From Bacillus sp. AFS073361 (GTDB lineage: Bacteria > Bacillota > Bacilli > Bacillales > Cytobacillaceae), in assembly GCF_002567005.1 (NCBI RefSeq), contig NZ_NUZU01000039.1, forward strand, positions 405,468 through 469,467: 64,000 nucleotides of DNA, given 5' to 3'. Within the stretch, counting starts at the first letter, position 1, and each line of letters opens with the position of its first letter. A model generated the notes under the pieces. That model did no database searches, was not told the DNA's origin, and was given only the letters and a program-made list of their open reading frames with translations. Below, one piece after another: positions 26,391 to 34,914 of this stretch. The position numbers were made by a program, and so were the translations under genes.

Positions 26391-27014
26391 TCCTCTGAAA
26401 AAGAAGTGAAGCTTTATTTTGTTCGGCATGGAGAGACCCTTTTTAATGTAGAGAAACGATTACAAGGATTTTGTGATTCACCTCTTACGGATAAAGGAAT
26501 TGAACAGGCGAAATCTGTAGGAATGGGTTTATCTGATATCGAATTTAAAGCAGTATACGCAAGTGAAAGCCAGAGAGTAGTAGATACGGCTAGGTATGCC
26601 ATTGGCCATCAAAACATCCCCATCATAACTGATCCACGTCTAAAGGAAATGAACTTTGGGGTTTTGGAATCCCTATTACAATCGGAAATTCTAGCTCAAT
26701 ATGGGAATATCCTAGAAACATTATTTAGCATTAGCGATTTAAATCTGTCAGCACCTGAAGGAGAATCCTACTTACAGCTTTTTTCACGGACAAACACTGC
26801 TATCAATGAGATTGTTCATAAACATAAACATGACGGTGGCAATGTTCTAGTATTTTCACACGGGGTTACAATCGGCAACTATTTAATGCAATTAGCAAAA
26901 ATGAGCAGTTATATTCACCATGATAATTGCAGTGTTTCTGTAATCAGCTATTTGAACGGTGAATTTTATGTAGACAGGATTGCTGACACTTCTTTTAGAG
27001 ATAATACAAAATAA
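26388..27014 (+). CDS. Histidine phosphatase family protein
   Basis: A 208-residue phosphoglycerate-mutase-like phosphatase. The phosphohistidine motif is LYFVRHGETLF near the N-terminus; the second catalytic histidine is in VLVFSHGVTIGN; YASESQRVVDTARYA supplies another conserved arginine. I chose the GTG at 26388, preceded by AGGTGG; the open frame extends 33 codons further upstream, but that part lies in a repeat and is translated from non-coding leader. The substrate is unknown; relatives act on small phosphate esters. Confidence 0.82.
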   Translation: MSSEKEVKLYFVRHGETLFNVEKRLQGFCDSPLTDKGIEQAKSVGMGLSDIEFKAVYASESQRVVDTARYAIGHQNIPIITDPRLKEMNFGVLESLLQSEILAQYGNILETLFSISDLNLSAPEGESYLQLFSRTNTAINEIVHKHKHDGGNVLVFSHGVTIGNYLMQLAKMSSYIHHDNCSVSVISYLNGEFYVDRIADTSFRDNTK

Positions 27015-27216
27015 GATATTTAGATAAACTAATATAAGTACTAATCAGCCATATAGTTTGAAATTCTTCCCAAAAGAATATCCCAAAATTTCAATAAAAA
27101 AGGCTCTGACGTCTCCCCTGAACTGTGACCCATAAAGTGGACAGTTTAAAAAAAGACCTTTTTATGCAGCTAGTAGATGACTCCGGCCCAATACCGAAAA
27201 AAATGGATCTCAAGTG
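27015..27216. other. Intergenic region with possible IS-end remnant
   Basis: Holds a run (about 27117-27155) reading CCCCTGAACTGTGACCCATA-AAGTGGACAG, resembling the terminal sequences of some IS3-family elements. No transposase frame is present. Nothing else recognised. Confidence 0.3.
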
Positions 27217-27422
27217 CTAAATACCATTTTGAAATCTGCGTATGTAAGAACTATCGAAGAACAAAAAAGACGGTTTCCACCTGCTAATAAGACTCAATTA
27301 GAATACTATTTACTTATACAACAGGAGGAACGATTGATTTCGTACGAAAATGGAGCATTAATGATATGAAAATTCCACCTGAAGAAGTTGTCCGCATCTT
27401 AGAAACTATGTATATGACCTAA
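27217..27422 (+). pseudogene. 3' fragment of a TetR-family regulator gene
   Basis: Two overlapping frames together give the C-terminal helices of a TetR regulator: LNTILKSAYVRTIEEQKRRF...QLEYY in one frame, then FTYTTGGTIDFVRKWSIND and MKIPPEEVVRILETMYMT-stop in another. A one-base slip near 27310 separates them and the N-terminal HTH half is gone. It is a decayed fragment with no promoter or start. Confidence 0.6.
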
Positions 27423-27651
27423 TCTCAAAAACATTATTTTTATTAATGAATGATTATACACATTTTATTGAAGGCCCGGTATTATAAAAATTTTTTTGAA
27501 TTTTAGCCGTAAAAATAAGATTTTTTTGATTAGAATTTAACATTATTAAAATCTATAATTAATGAAAGCGCATTAATACAAGCGTCCGGAATGCTTATAT
27601 TGATATCATAATATAAAAGGAGCTCATTTTTTCAAAAAAGGAAGTGATGTA

Positions 27652-28545
27652 ATGGATGATGAACAACTCTTAACCTTCATTACTGTTCTTGAGTTAAATA
27701 ATTATTCGCGTACAGCAGACCACTTGAATTTAACACAGCCTGCGGTAACGGCAAGAATTCAAAAATTAGAAAATGAACTGGACTGTAAATTATTTTACCG
27801 CGACGGAAAAAGGATCCTATTGACTAAGGAAGGAACTGCCCTGTATCCATATGCACGTAAAATATTAAACTATGTAAAAGAAGCAAGACAGGTGATTGAA
27901 GGTATTAAAACTCCAATGATTACCATTGGATTATCACCTGCTATCTCTGTTTCGATTGTCTTAGAGGTTTTATCACTGCTGCGCAATACAAGTGAGTTTT
28001 CGTTTGAACTAGTGGATGCAGCGGACTCTGTAGAAGTTTCTAAAATGATTGAAGATGGGTCAATCGATATAGGGCTGGTAAGAGATGTAATCCCATTTAC
28101 AAATCTGGAATCTGAATATATTTTTCATGAAAAGCTTGTTTTTATTGTTGGAAAAGACCATCCATTAGTTGGAAAAGCTGAAATTTCCAAAGACGATCTT
28201 ATTGACCATACGATGATTTGCTATCGTAGGGAAACAGCCTTATGGCGAAAAATTGATGAAAGATTAATCGGAGTAAGAAATCTAAAACGAATTGAAGTTG
28301 GCGGATTCGAAATGGTATTATCGATGATTAAAAATAACTGGGGTTTTAGTGTCGTACCAGAACTAATTCTAGCTAATGACACAAATACACACAATAAAGA
28401 TTTATGTACCGTCCCTTTTGCTGAATTTAAAGATCTCGCTTATAATGTTGCTGGAATATATAAAAAGGATTCTCCAAAATTAGAAAGGCTTCTTCTGTTT
28501 CTTCATACTTTTGAAACTACTTTAAAAAATTTAAAAACTATTTAA
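27652..28545 (+). CDS. LysR-family transcriptional regulator
   Basis: A 297-residue LysR regulator: winged helix MDDEQLLTFITVLELNNYSR ... LNLTQPAVTARIQKLENEL at residues 1-60, then a periplasmic-binding-like effector domain (ISVSIVLEVLSLL; GSIDIGLVRDVIPF). It lies at the distal end of the aromatic-degradation cluster, convergent with it, and is the only intact regulator there, so it may sense an aromatic intermediate. That link is inferred from position only. A terminator follows. Confidence 0.85.
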   Translation: MDDEQLLTFITVLELNNYSRTADHLNLTQPAVTARIQKLENELDCKLFYRDGKRILLTKEGTALYPYARKILNYVKEARQVIEGIKTPMITIGLSPAISVSIVLEVLSLLRNTSEFSFELVDAADSVEVSKMIEDGSIDIGLVRDVIPFTNLESEYIFHEKLVFIVGKDHPLVGKAEISKDDLIDHTMICYRRETALWRKIDERLIGVRNLKRIEVGGFEMVLSMIKNNWGFSVVPELILANDTNTHNKDLCTVPFAEFKDLAYNVAGIYKKDSPKLERLLLFLHTFETTLKNLKTI

Positions 28546-28570
28546 ATATGTATACGCTATCATCAGCAAT

Positions 28571-28609
28571 AACAAAGGACATTCCATATAAACAGAAATG
28601 TCCTTTGTT
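28571..28609. terminator. Terminator after the LysR gene
   Basis: Perfect 13-bp stem AACAAAGGACATT / AATGTCCTTTGTT (28571-28583, 28597-28609). It resembles in position the hairpin at 29198-29232, which follows the intact amidohydrolase, and may have been duplicated along with the amidohydrolase 3' end. Confidence 0.6.
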
Positions 28610-28618
28610 ATAAATCTA

Positions 28619-28806
28619 TACCGTTTCTTTAATAAAACTTGCTTTATTTAACCCCAGAAACTCGATAGCATTTTCTCCAAGCATTTTTTATCTTTTCCTC
28701 ATCCAAAACATTTTCTAGCATTACGACTACATTTCCTGGTAGTGCTTCTCGCAGCAAAAATGTCTAGTCAGTACCCATGATGATGGGATCAGCCCCCAAT
28801 TTTTCA
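28619..28806 (-). pseudogene. Decayed duplicate of the amidohydrolase 3' end
   Basis: The bases align with the last ~190 bases of the intact amidohydrolase gene (29240-29430) at roughly 75-80% by eye. Translated pieces include LGENAIEFLGLNKASFIKET against LGENAIKFLGLNRESFIKES, and EKLGADPIIMGTD against GKFGADHIIMGTD. Several frameshifts and a stop after MGTD break it. It therefore records an earlier tandem copy. Confidence 0.65.
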
Positions 28807-29024
28807 ATCACTAAAATATCATTCTCAATTATTAATGGTTTTTCTACAAAATTAATCTTTTTCATTATTTTTTGTATTACTTTCGGAAAAAAGTAAGCTC
28901 CAAAAAAAGCACAAATAAAAGCATGTGACCAAGTTTTTAACCATGCATGTAAAAATGTTCCATCATAACCCTTATTTATTAAGACTAATATTAATGAAAT
29001 AAAAAAGGACATACTACAAGCCAT
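28764..29024 (-). pseudogene. DUF2798-like membrane fragment fused to amidohydrolase remnant
   Basis: An 86-codon frame beginning MACSMSFFISLILVLINKGY and containing LKTWSHAFICAFFGAYFFPKVIQKI, which matches the two-helix DUF2798 family. The final ~15 codons (EKLGADPIIMGTD) belong to the amidohydrolase duplicate. The frame is open 10 codons upstream without a start (NIIFALLM...), so the normal N-terminus seems lost too. It is a chance junction of two gene remnants; translation is doubtful. Confidence 0.5.
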
Positions 29025-29197
29025 TAAAAGTGCAAAAATGATATTTTTTATTTAATACTAATATTTATTATTACTCATCTCCTCATCATTTAATTTATCT
29101 ACATTTTTATCTTCGAATACCTTCATACATATTGTTTCAAATAAGAACAGAACAAATAACAGATATTTCCTGATCTATAGAACCTATAGGTCAAGAT

Positions 29198-29232
29198 AAA
29201 AGAACATTCCTATTAAAATGGAATGTTCTTTT
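29198..29232. terminator. Terminator of the amidohydrolase (catabolic) operon
   Basis: Perfect 13-bp stem AAAAGAACATTCC / GGAATGTTCTTTT with a 9-nt loop, directly after the amidohydrolase stop codon. T/A tracts on both sides allow either direction. Confidence 0.75.
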
Positions 29233-29239
29233 ATTTGGC

Positions 29240-30274
29240 CTATTCCGATTCTTTAATAAAACTCTCTCTATTTAATCCTAGAAACTTAATCGCATTTTCT
29301 CCAAGCATTTGTTTCTTTTCCACATCCGAAACATTTTCCAACATTTCAACTATTTTCCCCGGCGGTGCTTCCCGCAACATAAATGGATAATCTGTACCCA
29401 TGATAATATGATCAGCACCAAATTTTCCAAGCATAAATTGGAGATTGCACGGATCGTAAACGAGCGTATCGTAATAGAGTTTCTTCGCATAATAGCTTGG
29501 TGGCCGTTCCGTTGTGCGAATATGCGGCCATACTTCCCAGGCTTGGTCGATTCGCGGTAATAAATACGGCAGGGACCCTCCGCCATGGGCAAAGCAGATT
29601 TTTAATTTTGGAAATTTATCAAGAATACCGCTGAAGATTAGGCTTCCTGCCGCAAGAGCTGTTTCGGACGGCATTCCGATCGAATACATAAAGTTATGGT
29701 TTGGCATTCTCTCTACTCCGACCGTGGCCCATGGATGAACTAAAATGGGTACATCCAATTTTGCCGCTGCCTCCAGAAATCTTTGAATCTCTGGATCATC
29801 GAGGGTTTTTCCATTTGCGTTGCTGCCAATTTCAATCCCGATCAGCCCCAGCTCGTTAACTGCTCTTTCCATTTCTGCAATCGCCAAATCCGAATTCTGC
29901 AATGGTACCGTTCCAAGGCCGACAAAACGATCAGGATATTGGGCTACTACCGAAGCTATAAAATCATTTTGTGCTTTCGACAGCTCTAAACACTTTTCTA
30001 CATCTGCCCAATATGTAAACGTAACCGGAATCGGAGATAAAACTTGGACATTGACACCTTCTGCATCCATTTCAGCGAGGCGCTTTTCAGGATTCCAGGC
30101 ATTCTCGTCGACTTTTCGGAATGACTTTCCATCCTTGTAAATTTCAGCTCCACAGCTGCACGTATGCTTTAAAATCGGAAAACGATCATCCGCATATTTT
30201 TCCGCAAAATCAGGAAAATTCTCAGGAATAATATGGGTGTGAAAGTCAACCCGGAAATTCTCACCTTTTGACAC
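29240..30274 (-). CDS. ACMSD-like amidohydrolase, probable ring-cleavage-product decarboxylase
   Basis: A 344-residue TIM-barrel amidohydrolase. Metal ligands are visible at H12 and H14 (VDFHTHI), HPWATVG, CFAHGGGS and the aspartate of IMGTDYPF, the pattern of the aminocarboxymuconate-semialdehyde decarboxylase group. Such enzymes remove a carboxylate without a redox change. In this operon, behind an extradiol dioxygenase, it most likely decarboxylates a carboxylated 2-hydroxymuconate semialdehyde so that the dehydrogenase can act. The start is a GTG behind AAGGAGGCAG. It is the last gene of the run and has a partial, decayed duplicate just downstream. Confidence 0.8.
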   Translation of the reverse strand: MSKGENFRVDFHTHIIPENFPDFAEKYADDRFPILKHTCSCGAEIYKDGKSFRKVDENAWNPEKRLAEMDAEGVNVQVLSPIPVTFTYWADVEKCLELSKAQNDFIASVVAQYPDRFVGLGTVPLQNSDLAIAEMERAVNELGLIGIEIGSNANGKTLDDPEIQRFLEAAAKLDVPILVHPWATVGVERMPNHNFMYSIGMPSETALAAGSLIFSGILDKFPKLKICFAHGGGSLPYLLPRIDQAWEVWPHIRTTERPPSYYAKKLYYDTLVYDPCNLQFMLGKFGADHIIMGTDYPFMLREAPPGKIVEMLENVSDVEKKQMLGENAIKFLGLNRESFIKESE

Positions 30275-30308
30275 GATGCTGCCTCCTTAAAGGTTAATTG
30301 TTGATTGA

Positions 30309-31223
30309 TTATTGATTAACTTTTTCCAGGTCTTCCTTTATCAATTTACCAACTTTTCCCCATCCTGGTTTAGGTTTTCCTCCCCATTCATCAAGGGTAT
30401 GCATGGTTGGTTCTAGACGGCGAGGCTCTCTTGGATTTTCCTCCGGAAATTCTTCCATTCCTTGACTATACTCAATCGTCAAGCCGTCAGGATCCGCAAA
30501 ATATAGGAAAATGCTACCCGATGGGTGATGTTTTCCTGGCCCAAAAAGAATCGGAACATTGTTATCCTTTAATCTATTAACTTGAATCCCCACATCATCT
30601 ACACGTTGAGCTTGATAAGCAAGGTGATTCAATTTATTTTCTTTTCCTTTTGTCAGGGCAAAATTATGATGAAATGGAGTTCCAGCTGCCCTTAACCAGG
30701 CCCATCCCGTTTCCCTTCCTTGGATATCTGAAATATTGAAGTTCAAAACATTCGTAAAGAAATCAAATAATTCGTCAAATTTATTAGTTTCATAAACGAC
30801 ATGAAGTAGTCTCGTAATTCTGGCCTTCTTAGGAACAAATGGTGTACCCATTTGCATAATTTGCACATAAAATTCATACGTTACGCCTAAATATGGATCT
30901 TTAAAACGCAATGTTCTACCTTGGGCCAAATTTTGGCACTCCTCTGCGCTTAATTCGACAGGATTTACACCTTGTTTCGTTAAATGGTCAAACACTGCTT
31001 GAAATTGGTCTGCCTTTTCAAGCTCAAATGCTACTCTTTTTAACCCAGGTTCTTCTCCTTGTTCAAGGATTAAATTGTGATGGTCACCGCTGCATCGAAG
31101 GTATGCAGCATCAAGAACCCGTTCAACAAATTCCATACCAACAATATTTTCATAAAAATCTACCGATTTATTAAGATCAGTCACGCTTAACACAACATAT
31201 CCCAACTTTTTATAACGAATCAT
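30309..31223 (-). CDS. Extradiol (meta-cleavage) dioxygenase, VOC superfamily
   Basis: A 304-residue two-domain type I extradiol dioxygenase. The Fe(II) ligands appear as H141 (LLHVVYE), H200 (KLNHLAYQ) and E251 (LTIEYSQG), all in the C-terminal domain, with the second-shell KHHPSG. It opens a catechol-type ring next to the hydroxyls. The adjacent decarboxylase suggests a carboxylated catechol such as 2,3-dihydroxybenzoate or protocatechuate as substrate (inference). AGGAGG precedes the ATG. It lies between the Rieske oxygenase genes and the amidohydrolase on one strand. Confidence 0.85.
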   Translation of the reverse strand: MIRYKKLGYVVLSVTDLNKSVDFYENIVGMEFVERVLDAAYLRCSGDHHNLILEQGEEPGLKRVAFELEKADQFQAVFDHLTKQGVNPVELSAEECQNLAQGRTLRFKDPYLGVTYEFYVQIMQMGTPFVPKKARITRLLHVVYETNKFDELFDFFTNVLNFNISDIQGRETGWAWLRAAGTPFHHNFALTKGKENKLNHLAYQAQRVDDVGIQVNRLKDNNVPILFGPGKHHPSGSIFLYFADPDGLTIEYSQGMEEFPEENPREPRRLEPTMHTLDEWGGKPKPGWGKVGKLIKEDLEKVNQ

Positions 31224-31317
31224 TCAAAAACCTCCTATATTTGAGGATCTGACCCTCATAGCTTAACAGCGTTAATGTGTTAATTCGTATGAACCCCAAT
31301 CAAAATCTGACTTCATA

Positions 31318-31797
31318 TTATAAAATGATACTTACTTTTCCGTGCGGGCGGAGACTGTCCAATTTGAGAATGACTTTCTTGGATTGAATCTTTAATTTTC
31401 CATTTTCTTTTACCAAAATGTATTCGTTGACCCCGACATAATTGTCCAGTACTTCACGTTTCGTACGGTAGGTAGAGAAATTGCATCTGATTTTTACGGC
31501 ATCCTCTTCATTATTAACGATTCTTACATTCGTCACATTGTGAAGAGTAGTGGAGTGTGGGTATTCTACATGGGCTTCTCTTTTCAGTAATCGTAACGCC
31601 CGCTGTTCTAAACGGGCACGATCATCATGAACAAAGAAAAGCGAGTTTTTAAAATCCGCATCAGGATTTCCGATGGGCGGAATCACATACGTTCCATTGC
31701 TTGAGAATAATGCAGCCCACTCCTTTAACTTAAACTCATCAAGAAGCTCCCCCTCATGGAATAAAAAATCTTCAATTTCCTGACGTGTTATGTTCAT
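31318..31797 (-). CDS. Aromatic-ring-hydroxylating dioxygenase, beta subunit
   Basis: A 159-residue NTF2-like small subunit (ITRQEIEDFLFHEGELLDEF; DRARLEQRALRLL; VRCNFSTYR-type strand; RPHGKVSIIL at the end). With the alpha subunit it forms the alpha-beta oxygenase of a Rieske dioxygenase. Its ATG overlaps the alpha stop by four bases, so translation is coupled. A decayed second copy lies at 38532-39003. No ferredoxin or reductase gene is found nearby. Confidence 0.88.
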   Translation of the reverse strand: MNITRQEIEDFLFHEGELLDEFKLKEWAALFSSNGTYVIPPIGNPDADFKNSLFFVHDDRARLEQRALRLLKREAHVEYPHSTTLHNVTNVRIVNNEEDAVKIRCNFSTYRTKREVLDNYVGVNEYILVKENGKLKIQSKKVILKLDSLRPHGKVSIIL

Positions 31798-33077
31798 ACT
31801 TCCACCTTCCCAGCTTCTTCTTTTTTGCTTTCCGCTGCTGTCATCCGTTTATCCCATTCACGCCAAAATGCACGCATTTGTTCTTCATCCGTCGCTTGGG
31901 GAATTTCCCTGTTCATTCCTTTGGAAATATCATTCCATCCGACTTTTTTAGTATTTAAAAAGCCTTCCTGGCATAGTTCAAGTGCTTCATTATCATCCGG
32001 AGTCGCAAAACCGCCTGGCCCTAAAAACTCTAAGTAGCTGTCATTCCGGACCACCCTGAAACCGTCTGTTTCATTTATAGGAGATAAAGCATAGGCGGTT
32101 ACTTGCATATAACCCGGTTCAATAGGATAAAAGGTTCTGATTGCAATCGCCATGATATCATTGATGACTAGGTTAGGGAAAATTAAAATATTGCGGTTCT
32201 TTTTCGAAATGCGGTGGGCTCTTTCTTCGCCAAATTTTTCTACTAAGCGAGCATTGTTTTTGTCGATAATTTCTTTCGCCTCTTCACCGTAACCTTCAAT
32301 CCATTTTCCGATTGGTCTTGGCCACGGGGCATAATATTCCATTACGGCATGTCCATTCCCCAGAGCGCGTGCTTCCCCTGCAAGGCTGTCTTTTTCCATT
32401 ATTCCGCCGCGGGTCGCAACAATATCAAAATAGGTTTTATGGGTTGGTACCCCGTGGTATAAATCAAAACTATTTTCACAAAGTAATTTCCAGTTCGCTC
32501 GTACGCTATATTCTTGGGAATCCTGCAAAACTTCCATTCCAACTTCTGTTTGATCTGCCACCAAGTCGAGATACTCTTTGGCACCTGCCAGGTATTCCTC
32601 TAATGATATAGCGTTGTCATCAAAGTTAACGAATACGAAACCGCGGTAACTTTCAAGTCGTTTGACAGCCAGCATATTTTTAGATCCATCGCAGTTATGG
32701 TCTTCCAAGAAACCAAATTTATCAGGTAATCCGACTAATTCCCCTTGCGTATTAAAGCTCCACGCATGATAGAAGCAGCGGAATACTTTTGAGTTTCCTT
32801 TTCCTTCACGGCATACGAGCGCACCCCGGTGTGGACAGGAGTTATATAATGCCCTTATTACCCCATCATTGCCGCGGGTAAATAAAAGGTTTCGTCCACC
32901 AACTTTTCTTCTATGAAAATCGCCTTTATTCGGTACTTCTGATTCATGCCCGATATATAACCAGCATTTATCAAAAATTTCATTGCGTTCGATTTCTAAA
33001 ATTTCCGGATCAATAAAAACTTCACGATTTACTTTGAATAAACACCTCTGTTGATCATCCTTAAGATAATTGCTCAT
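31794..33077 (-). CDS. Aromatic-ring-hydroxylating dioxygenase, alpha subunit (Rieske)
   Basis: A 427-residue catalytic subunit. The Rieske [2Fe-2S] ligands are C81-P-H83 (NSCPHRG) and C101-x2-H104 (RCFYHAW). The mononuclear iron site is in ENSFDLYHGVPTHKTYF (N202, D205, H208, H213). It adds both atoms of O2 to an aromatic ring or carries out a related oxidation. I place the start at the ATG at 33077, behind GGGGGAG, instead of 29 codons upstream, where the frame runs through leader. It is upstream in the operon alpha-beta-extradiol-amidohydrolase. The substrate is not readable; a benzoate-like acid would fit the downstream genes. Confidence 0.88.
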   Translation of the reverse strand: MSNYLKDDQQRCLFKVNREVFIDPEILEIERNEIFDKCWLYIGHESEVPNKGDFHRRKVGGRNLLFTRGNDGVIRALYNSCPHRGALVCREGKGNSKVFRCFYHAWSFNTQGELVGLPDKFGFLEDHNCDGSKNMLAVKRLESYRGFVFVNFDDNAISLEEYLAGAKEYLDLVADQTEVGMEVLQDSQEYSVRANWKLLCENSFDLYHGVPTHKTYFDIVATRGGIMEKDSLAGEARALGNGHAVMEYYAPWPRPIGKWIEGYGEEAKEIIDKNNARLVEKFGEERAHRISKKNRNILIFPNLVINDIMAIAIRTFYPIEPGYMQVTAYALSPINETDGFRVVRNDSYLEFLGPGGFATPDDNEALELCQEGFLNTKKVGWNDISKGMNREIPQATDEEQMRAFWREWDKRMTAAESKKEEAGKVEV

Positions 33078-33169
33078 TGGCTCTCCCCCTAAATAAGTTT
33101 TTTTGTAAACCTGCTCATCATCTATGTCAGTTCTGAAAGAGGTTTTAGAAAACCTTAAAATCATTTTTA

Positions 33170-33410
33170 TTACATCGTGCTTCCGTCATTTACACTAATC
33201 ACTTGGCCCGTAATAAAAGTCGCCTTATCGGAAGCAAGGAATACGACGGCATCCGCCACTTCTTCCGGATTGGTCCCTGTAACCAATACAGTCGCACCTA
33301 CTTGTGATAAACCAATTGCAACCGCTTTCCCAATTCCTTGTGAAGAACCTGTTACATGGCTACTCTCCCTTCCAAAAGATAGGCTTGTGATTGACTCTAC
33401 GACTCGACAT
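33170..33410 (-). pseudogene. Short-chain dehydrogenase remnant (likely former cis-dihydrodiol dehydrogenase)
   Basis: From an ATG at 33410 with AGAGGTGA upstream, the reading (MSSRRVNHKPI...) soon breaks. Restoring one T in CTTTTGG and one in CATGTAACA gives IFLEGRVAIVTGSSQGIGKA, the SDR cofactor-binding motif. The Rossmann part stops after VLVTGTN and jumps to PEEVADAVVFLASDKATFITG and a final NDGSTM, so about 150-160 central residues, including the catalytic Tyr-Lys, are missing. Two frameshifts and a deletion make it non-functional. Its place in front of the Rieske genes is where a dihydrodiol dehydrogenase would be expected. Confidence 0.8.
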
Positions 33411-33474
33411 GCTAATATCACCTCTTTTCCTTGTAATCTCTTTTTTGGTTTGTAAAGAAAATGGTCTGTTTCCT

Positions 33475-33890
33475 TTTTGTCGTGACAATCAAATACACAA
33501 AAACTAACATCATTCCGGATACCTCAACTAAATGTAATCGCATCCAAAACATAACTCAGTGTGCTTAGGTAAACAGCGTTTAATGCATTTTTCCAGATAA
33601 TATCTGAACATATTGACATTTAAAATTTCAGAATATTATCTTAATTGGTTTAATTTTAAATCTTTTTTTTGTGAAAATCTAATCGAAATATTCTTACCTT
33701 TATTGACTAAATTCAAGATTTTATTTATATATAAACATCATGAATACTCTGTTAACCCCTGTGCAAAGAGATGATTTAAAAGGAATAATAATAGATTTCG
33801 TTTGTCCTGAGTAAATTTTAAAGACATTTAAATAGTCATGACATAATAAAAAAAGGTAAGGGGAACTCGAAATTATAAAAGGAATAAACT
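33475..33890. repeat. Non-coding upstream region duplicated at 39128-39530
   Basis: AT-rich sequence ahead of the SDR/Rieske genes. It is recognisable again at 39128-39530 (shared blocks: TTGTCGTGAC, AAATGTAATCGCATCCAAAA, GAATATTATCTT, TTTAATTTTAAATCTTTT, GTCCTGAGT). Conservation of a non-coding stretch in both copies marks it as part of the duplication; it probably holds the operon promoter. I cannot assign a definite promoter. Confidence 0.6.
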
Positions 33891-33943
33891 AAAAGAATCT
33901 TTATATTTGTTTAAAATCACTTGAAAACTTTACCATATTAAAA

Positions 33944-34004
33944 ACCCCCTTAAGTAGGATTATTAGTCCAACTTAAGGGGGTAACTTCATTAAGTTACCT
34001 TTTT
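33944..34004. terminator. Two overlapping/adjacent hairpins
   Basis: Hairpin 1: ACCCCCTTAAGT / ACTTAAGGGGGT (33944-33955, 33971-33982), 15-nt loop, with five T beyond it on the minus strand. Hairpin 2: GTAACTT-CATT-AAGTTAC (33981-33998), then five T on the plus strand. They share bases 33981-33982. Hairpin 1 is placed to end the 57-codon minus-strand gene that begins at 34254. Confidence 0.6.
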
Positions 34005-34080
34005 CTAATGACTAAAATATTGTTTATTACAGTGTTATTTACTGCTAAAAAAGTTTCCTCCCCTCCGAAAAGTGAACCCG

Positions 34081-34254
34081 TTACTTTTCCTCCTGGCTCC
34101 TATTTGTTGAAACTGGATGAATTACATAATAGAATCCTAAAATATTTTCAATTTCTCCTATGTCTAAATATTCATCTGATAAATCTTTAAGCACTATCTG
34201 TGCATCTTGAATATCCAATTTCTCTAGTTTTTCAATGAGTTCAGATACTGTCAT
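34081..34254 (-). CDS. Small acidic protein, 57 aa, unknown
   Basis: An ATG at 34254 preceded by GGAGG (34265-34269) opens a 57-codon frame: MTVSELIEKLEKLDIQDAQI, followed by VLKDLSDEYLDIGEIENILG and FYYVIHPVSTNRSQEEK. It is rich in Glu, Asp, Leu and Ile and predicted helical, with no transmembrane part. The good ribosome site, normal composition and a downstream hairpin support a real gene. I do not recognise the family. Confidence 0.55.
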   Translation of the reverse strand: MTVSELIEKLEKLDIQDAQIVLKDLSDEYLDIGEIENILGFYYVIHPVSTNRSQEEK

Positions 34255-34321
34255 TTCTTATTTTCCTCCATTAAAATGAAAAGCTTCCTTTGGAAATTTG
34301 CTGACAATTGGGGATTCTAGC

Positions 34322-34414
34322 ATGATTGGAACTCAAGTTATTATCCACCCTGCCGGGATTTCCGGATTCATTCGGCTTGCGGGGGTCCCGCTTCCATTTG
34401 TCAGCTACGGGTAA
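34322..34414 (+). pseudogene. FtsW/RodA/SpoVE-family fragment
   Basis: Thirty codons read MIGTQVIIHPAGISGFIRLA and GVPLPFVSYG, then stop. This matches the conserved late segment of SEDS proteins (MIGTQV... GxIPLTGVPLPFISYG). The rest of the ~390-residue gene is absent, and HPAG replaces the usual residues. It is a stray fragment, perhaps carried in by recombination. Confidence 0.6.
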
Positions 34415-34914
34415 ATTTTCTCTAAGTGCGAAACCAATTAAGCAATTCCCACTTGGTTCTATTTCTTATTTGTAAAATCTTTTAAAGAAACCTTTACCGA
34501 TGTCTGCAATGTTTTTATAATGAGTTTGCACCTGGAAGATTGACCTGAAAACAATGGATTATTATGATAAAAAAATTCGTTAATGTAACGAATAAAATCA
34601 GACAGATATAAAAAATACCAATTCAACAAGATGAATGGGTATGCCTTTAAATCTATTTCTACTATGGCTAATAACAACAATATGAGTGAATAACAAGAAG
34701 AGGTGTAGCGAACCTCCCTTAAGGGGATGTCAGTACCTCAGGTTTATCGACAAACCCGAATATTTTCGAATTTGTCGACAGTCTGAACTCCCTTTCAAAA
34801 AATATAGGGAGTTTTAATTTTTTATTTCTAAGGTTGTGAAAAATTACCTTTATAAAAACAACTAATAGTTTGTCATTTTTCTAGAATACAGTTACTAGAC
34901 TCATGCTTATTCGT
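34415..34914. other. Intergenic region with hairpins
   Basis: No supported gene. A potential hairpin TCGACAAA / TTTGTCGA (34747-34777) and a terminator-like one, AACTCCCT / AGGGAGTT followed by TTTAATTTTTT (34786-34823), lie side by side on the plus strand. They could be an attenuator-like remnant, but no plus-strand gene follows. Confidence 0.4.

Noticed and set aside
27117..27155. IS3-like terminal sequence
   Set aside because: Only a single, short, imperfect resemblance; no second end, transposase or target duplication, so not called as a mobile element.
29309..30140. Several plus-strand ORFs over the amidohydrolase gene
   Set aside because: They overlap a strongly supported metal-binding enzyme on the minus strand and have shadow-type composition.
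33610..33650. TTGACA followed by TATTAT on the plus strand
   Set aside because: The spacing is only about 15 nt, no plus-strand gene follows, and the TTGACA is not kept in the duplicate copy.
34459..34680. 73-codon minus-strand ORF
   Set aside because: Starts with TTG without a ribosome site, and I recognise no family; it could be another remnant but cannot be supported.
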